From contig JBAXEJ010000019.1 in the NCBI GenBank assembly GCA_037140475.1, forward strand, positions 1 to 38,935: a stretch of DNA of 38,935 bases, given 5' to 3'. The notes beneath the pieces were generated by a model. The model was not told the DNA's origin, made no database searches, and saw nothing but the letters and a program-made list of their open reading frames with translations. A program made the translations under genes and the position numbers. Below are positions 36,274-38,935 of this stretch, one piece after another. This stretch comes from PALSA-1006 sp037140475. GTDB lineage: Bacteria; Pseudomonadota; Gammaproteobacteria; Burkholderiales; Gallionellaceae. Each line of letters opens with the position of its first letter. Position 1 is the first letter of the stretch.

Positions 36274-36603
36274 TTGAATGACATTAAAGAATTGACTGAT
36301 GCGCTACTAAAGTTTCGCGATGAAAGAGATTGGGCGCAGTTTCACAATCCCAAAGATTTAGCGCTGGCGCTTAACATTGAGGCAGGCGAGCTTCTTGAAT
36401 CTTTTCTATGGAAATCAGCGGAACAAGCGGACACTAATCATGTTAAAGATGAGCTTGCGGATGTATTTGCATTTGCCTTTCTTCTGGCTGAGAAATACAA
36501 CTTTGATGTCAGGCAGATCGTTCTAGATAAGATTGAAAAGAACGTTCAAAAATATCCTGTTTGTAAGTCAATGGGCGTCGCAACAAAATACACAGATCTA
36601 TAA
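36274..36603 (+). CDS. MazG-like nucleotide pyrophosphohydrolase
   Basis: The 109-residue protein fits the small MazG-like all-alpha pyrophosphatase family: DIKELTDALLKFRDERDWAQF, then E36-A-G-E39 and E60-x-x-D63, the metal-binding ExxE and ExxD pairs. Such enzymes hydrolyse nucleoside triphosphates to monophosphates and may remove abnormal nucleotides. I chose the TTG at 36274, because family members begin near this point. The longer form from TTG 36229 adds 15 unlike residues. The gene is followed 3 bases later by the cysteine-cluster gene. Confidence 0.8.
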   Translation: MNDIKELTDALLKFRDERDWAQFHNPKDLALALNIEAGELLESFLWKSAEQADTNHVKDELADVFAFAFLLAEKYNFDVRQIVLDKIEKNVQKYPVCKSMGVATKYTDL

Positions 36604-36606
36604 GTT

Positions 36607-37011
36607 ATGAGCAATCAATCCGATGACCAACCAGTCCCCCGCTGGCTTGCGGCTGCCTGTACTGGATGTGGTAAATGCTGCATAGATTCAAACTACATGC
36701 GAAACCTTCCCGCCTCCAAGTCCGATATTAAGCGATGGCGCAAAGAAGAGCGTGATGACATTCTTGAGTATGTTGATTTTGTGGGCCAGGGCAAATACTA
36801 CCTATGGGTCAAGGATGGAGTGGAGTCATCACGTTGCCCCTTCGTGAGGAAGGACAGAGGTAAGCCAACCTACCATTGCACAATCCACGATACTCGCCCA
36901 GAGGCTTGCAGAGGCTACCCTTTAACCGCAGGTCAGATGGTAAAACTCGGCTGTGAAATAATTGGTGAGATTGAGTCCGTGGCTTTAAACCTTAGTCGAG
37001 CAAAGCGGTGA
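36607..37011 (+). CDS. YkgJ-family cysteine-cluster protein
   Basis: The 134-residue protein has the CxxCxxCC pattern near the start (C18-TG-C21-GK-C24-C25). Further cysteines follow in SSRCPF, YHCTIH and the typical RPEACRGYPLTAGQ block. This family (UPF0153/YkgJ, CxxCxxCC) is thought to bind zinc or an iron-sulfur cluster; the function is not established. It starts 3 bases after the MazG-like stop, so the two are probably cotranscribed. Confidence 0.82.
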   Translation: MSNQSDDQPVPRWLAAACTGCGKCCIDSNYMRNLPASKSDIKRWRKEERDDILEYVDFVGQGKYYLWVKDGVESSRCPFVRKDRGKPTYHCTIHDTRPEACRGYPLTAGQMVKLGCEIIGEIESVALNLSRAKR

Positions 37012-37197
37012 GGCGCTAATGTTGAATGTCAGTTTTATGGATGGTCTGTATGCGAATTCACTGGCAAGTCTGTGGTGTGAGTTCAGCTGGTCGAGGCGAC
37101 AGTCCATCCACTATCTGACATGAATTTTTTCAGAGCTAATCTCCCCAAACGACCCTGATTCGTTATTCAGAACAATCAACCAATCTCACCGCATTGG
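37012..37197. other. Non-coding stretch after the YkgJ gene
   Basis: I see no gene, RNA or clear terminator in these 186 bases. They separate the MazG-like/YkgJ pair from the decaying small-gene patch to the right. Confidence 0.5.
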
Positions 37198-37331
37198 TTA
37201 AACTTGTCCTTTAGATAACCAAAGTTCATCTAACAGTCGTGGATGTTCATTTTTATGTGCAATGATCTCTGATGAGTCGCCATTCTTCACTGCGACATAT
37301 AAAGCCCCAAATAGTGGGTGAGCAACTTCAT
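37198..37331 (-). pseudogene. Frameshifted remnant of a third small gene
   Basis: On the minus strand the frame from about 37332 to 37198 encodes HPLFGALYVAVKNGD, then a polar stretch ending LLDELWLSKGQV, with no usable start in frame. An ATG at 37329-37331 overlaps the upstream stop as TGATG and has GAGGT nicely placed before it. It is out of frame by one base after two codons. The simplest reading is a coupled third gene that has lost or gained a base near its start. Its family is not recognised. Confidence 0.45.
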
Positions 37332-37543
37332 CAAGTTACCTCATCCAGTGCAACACGATCTAAACCACTGTCGTTGAAAGCAACACCGTCCAAGGTCTCT
37401 GTGACATCACACTCACGCAACTGCTCGATGAAGTCTTCGTAACTTCGGCATTCACTGGCTAGGCTGTATAGCCCTTTGTCGTTATCAATCCACAGTGCCA
37501 CGTTCCATGTTTGGAAAATCTTCCATCCGTTGTAGTCGCTCAT
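37331..37543 (-). CDS. Small mobile-element-type protein (TWNVALWI family)
   Basis: The ATG at 37543 has a GGGAG ribosome site 7 bases upstream and gives a 70-residue protein. The N-terminus SDYNGWKIFQTWNVALWIDND resembles the small phage/plasmid proteins with an NYETWNVALWI core (I believe DUF7249). The rest contains RSYEDFIEQL and DGVAFNDSGLD. No function is known. The stop overlaps the start of a frameshifted downstream remnant. Upstream, a frameshifted small gene would in its original frame have overlapped this ATG. The three look like a decaying operon. Confidence 0.65.
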   Translation of the reverse strand: MSDYNGWKIFQTWNVALWIDNDKGLYSLASECRSYEDFIEQLRECDVTETLDGVAFNDSGLDRVALDEVT

Positions 37544-37553
37544 AGAAAGCTCC

Positions 37554-37715
37554 CTATGCCAATGCAGGCATCGACGAAGCGCGCACATGGTTAAACTTGG
37601 GATTTGTGTCGCGTAGCGCAGGCAATAGGGCCCTTGCTACGACCTCTCGATCTGCTCTGCTGGTGATGCTGTCTCGTATCGCTTGTGCGATTGCGTTTAT
37701 ATGTTTCCTCGTCAT
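37554..37715 (-). pseudogene. Small mobile-element-type gene with C-terminal frameshift
   Basis: From ATG 37715, with the ribosome site GGAGA nearby, the frame encodes 53 residues beginning MTRKHINAIAQAIRDSITSR. This is a type of small protein I associate with plasmids and phages. The end reads RASSMPALA. Read two bases away, after a GCGCGC run at 37579-37584, it becomes RFVDACIG and continues to a stop overlapping the next gene's ATG. RFVxAC is the ending I would expect for the family. A two-base expansion of GC is the likely lesion. No function can be assigned. Confidence 0.55.
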
Positions 37716-37894
37716 GATGTTCTCCAGTGTCAGGTTATGTGGGCACTACACTAGAGGCGAGGTGTAAAGCATTTCGGTGAAAGTGTTAGGCGGAGGTCGA
37801 GGTGGGAGGGCGATGACGACGCGCACGTGGGGGTAGGTGCAGGTAAGTAGTCATTGAGTTTTGATGTGAGGTGATACGCGATGAATCCACAGTT
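37716..37894. other. Unassigned stretch downstream of tRNA-Arg
   Basis: No gene or integrase fragment is visible here, and I found no repeat of the tRNA 3' end that would mark an attachment site. It includes the upstream region of the small-gene patch and the DNA that follows the tRNA 3' end. Confidence 0.4.
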
Positions 37895-37969
37895 TGGTCT
37901 CCTCGACAGGAATCGAACCTGTAATTGCCACTTAGGAGGCAGCGGTTATATCCATTTAACTACGAGGAG
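37895..37969 (-). tRNA. tRNA-Arg (anticodon CCT)
   Basis: The reverse complement folds as a full cloverleaf. The acceptor stem CTCCTCG (37963-37969) pairs with CGAGGAG (37899-37905). The D stem is GTTA/TAAC, the anticodon stem GCTGC/GTGGC has two G-T pairs, and the T stem is ACAGG/CCTGT with loop TTCGATT. The anticodon loop CTCCTAA gives CCT, reading AGG for arginine. The CCA end is encoded (37895-37897). tRNA-Arg genes are common integration sites, and decaying small mobile-type genes lie on its 3' side. Confidence 0.95.
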
Positions 37970-38145
37970 GTTAGGCCGCGCATTCTAACGTAGATTGAAT
38001 GGTGAAATTAGTACATTGAAAATACTAGTCAGAAATTCTTTCTGGAAGTTTCTCAATTAGCTGTACCTGTGGTTAGTGCGCAAAAAATTGTTGGCGATGA
38101 TGGATTTTCGCTTGTGACATAAGCGACTAGTCGTAAAAGGACATT

Positions 38146-38935
38146 TCAAACAGGCACATTTTCTTTTTTTAATGCGTCACGTAATTTATATTTTCGCGCT
38201 TCTTCCAGTGCCAACATCAATCCGGCAAAACCAATGCCCAACAACCAAACTTCCACGCCGATTGGGGCGGTGCCGAACAGCCAATTGCCAGCCGCGGTAT
38301 AGATGATAAATAAAATCACGGCGAGTTCTGCCAAAAGTCCCATCAAGATATAAGGGTTGCTCGTCAACCCTAGTGAGAAAGATGACTTGAATGGGTGTCT
38401 ACATAGAAAGACATTCATCATCTGCATCACTACGATTGTGGCTAAGCATGCTGACGTGGCTTGTAAATAAAGCAGGTTGGAATTATCGAGGGTGGTGCCG
38501 TATTGCCAGCCAGCGGCATTTAGCACAAAGAAGAATACGGCCATTGCTGCGACTGCTTCTAGAATGCCCAGAAAAAGATAAGCGCGCGCAACCAAGCCCC
38601 ATGATAGCAGTCGTTCATTACGCGCTCTTGGCGGACGATGCATCACGCTTTTATCAGGTTTTTCCGCCCCCAGCGCTAATGCAGGAAGCATGTCAGTGCC
38701 TAAATCTACAGCGAGAATTTGAATGATGGTCAGCGGTAATGGTATGCGGAAAAGAACAAAGGCGAGATAGGGGACGAGCTCAGGAATATTTGAACTCAAA
38801 ATATAAGTTAGGAATTTGCGAATATTTTCAAATACCGCACGACCTTCTTCGATGGCAGCAACGATGCTGGCGAAATTATCGTCGAGCAAGATCAAATCGG
38901 CGGCTTCTTTGGCGACATCGGTACCAGAGATTCCC
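38146..38935 (-). CDS. P-type cation-transporting ATPase, C-terminal part
   Basis: The frame is open to the right edge, so only the last 262 or so residues are visible. They begin with the end of the P domain (GTDVAKEAADLILLDDNFASI), the conserved hinge of P-type ATPases. The M4-M10 half of the membrane domain follows: VFENIRKFLTYILSSNIPEL, LAVDLGTDMLPALALG and several more helices. The sequence is that of a type II (calcium or sodium/potassium-like) pump. The ion cannot be assigned without the N-terminal half. It ends in a charged tail (EEARKYKLRDALKKE). Confidence 0.88.
   Translation of the reverse strand, partial: GISGTDVAKEAADLILLDDNFASIVAAIEEGRAVFENIRKFLTYILSSNIPELVPYLAFVLFRIPLPLTIIQILAVDLGTDMLPALALGAEKPDKSVMHRPPRARNERLLSWGLVARAYLFLGILEAVAAMAVFFFVLNAAGWQYGTTLDNSNLLYLQATSACLATIVVMQMMNVFLCRHPFKSSFSLGLTSNPYILMGLLAELAVILFIIYTAAGNWLFGTAPIGVEVWLLGIGFAGLMLALEEARKYKLRDALKKENVPV

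Overview
The window looks like a chromosomal segment of a flagellated betaproteobacterium. The evidence is the flgN-flgM-flgA / flgBCDEFGHIJKL arrangement, lplT divergent from alr, an RlmF/TrxC/NadC/ClpB housekeeping block, and roughly balanced base composition. The order or genus cannot be fixed from sequence alone.

Layout. Positions 1-2640 are accessory: the tail of a Sel1-repeat membrane protein, a secreted DUF4116-repeat protein and a VapBC-type toxin-antitoxin pair. Positions 2690-15350 hold the flagellar hook-basal-body region. flgA, flgM and flgN run leftward, with a sigma-28 promoter in front of flgM. flgB to flgL run rightward, with a second sigma-28 promoter in front of flgK. The late genes (anti-sigma factor, FlgN chaperone, hook-filament junction proteins) can therefore be switched on after hook completion. 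The rightward cluster is split between flgF and flgG by 433 bases of structured non-coding DNA. This spacer contains two covarying hairpins, a 25-base inverted repeat and a terminator-like hairpin.

Positions 15550-21510 carry rlmF, a small protein with a CheZ-like DxxxQ motif, a small lipoprotein with trxC, nadC, and clpB behind a clear heat-shock promoter. Positions 21650-27740 contain unknown small genes, a divergent dimeric dUTPase, an RlmN-like radical SAM enzyme, a VOC protein, a thioredoxin-HEAT fusion, and a response regulator-TPR gene cut by one in-frame TAA. Positions 27740-36230 contain a CNNM/CBS transporter, lplT with a remnant of a second lplT start upstream, alr, a methyltransferase, and an overlapping gene pair. 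That pair encodes a periplasmic binding protein and a HAMP-GAF-GGDEF-EAL enzyme.

Positions 36270-38935 contain a MazG-like pyrophosphatase, a YkgJ-type cysteine-cluster protein and a decaying patch of tiny mobile-element-type genes. That patch lies downstream of tRNA-Arg(CCT). The window ends in a truncated P-type cation ATPase.

I did not find a convincing wholly new multi-gene system. The most unusual items are the covarying hairpins between flgF and flgG, the CheZ-like protein, the duplicated lplT start with only synonymous changes, and the nonsense-split response regulator.
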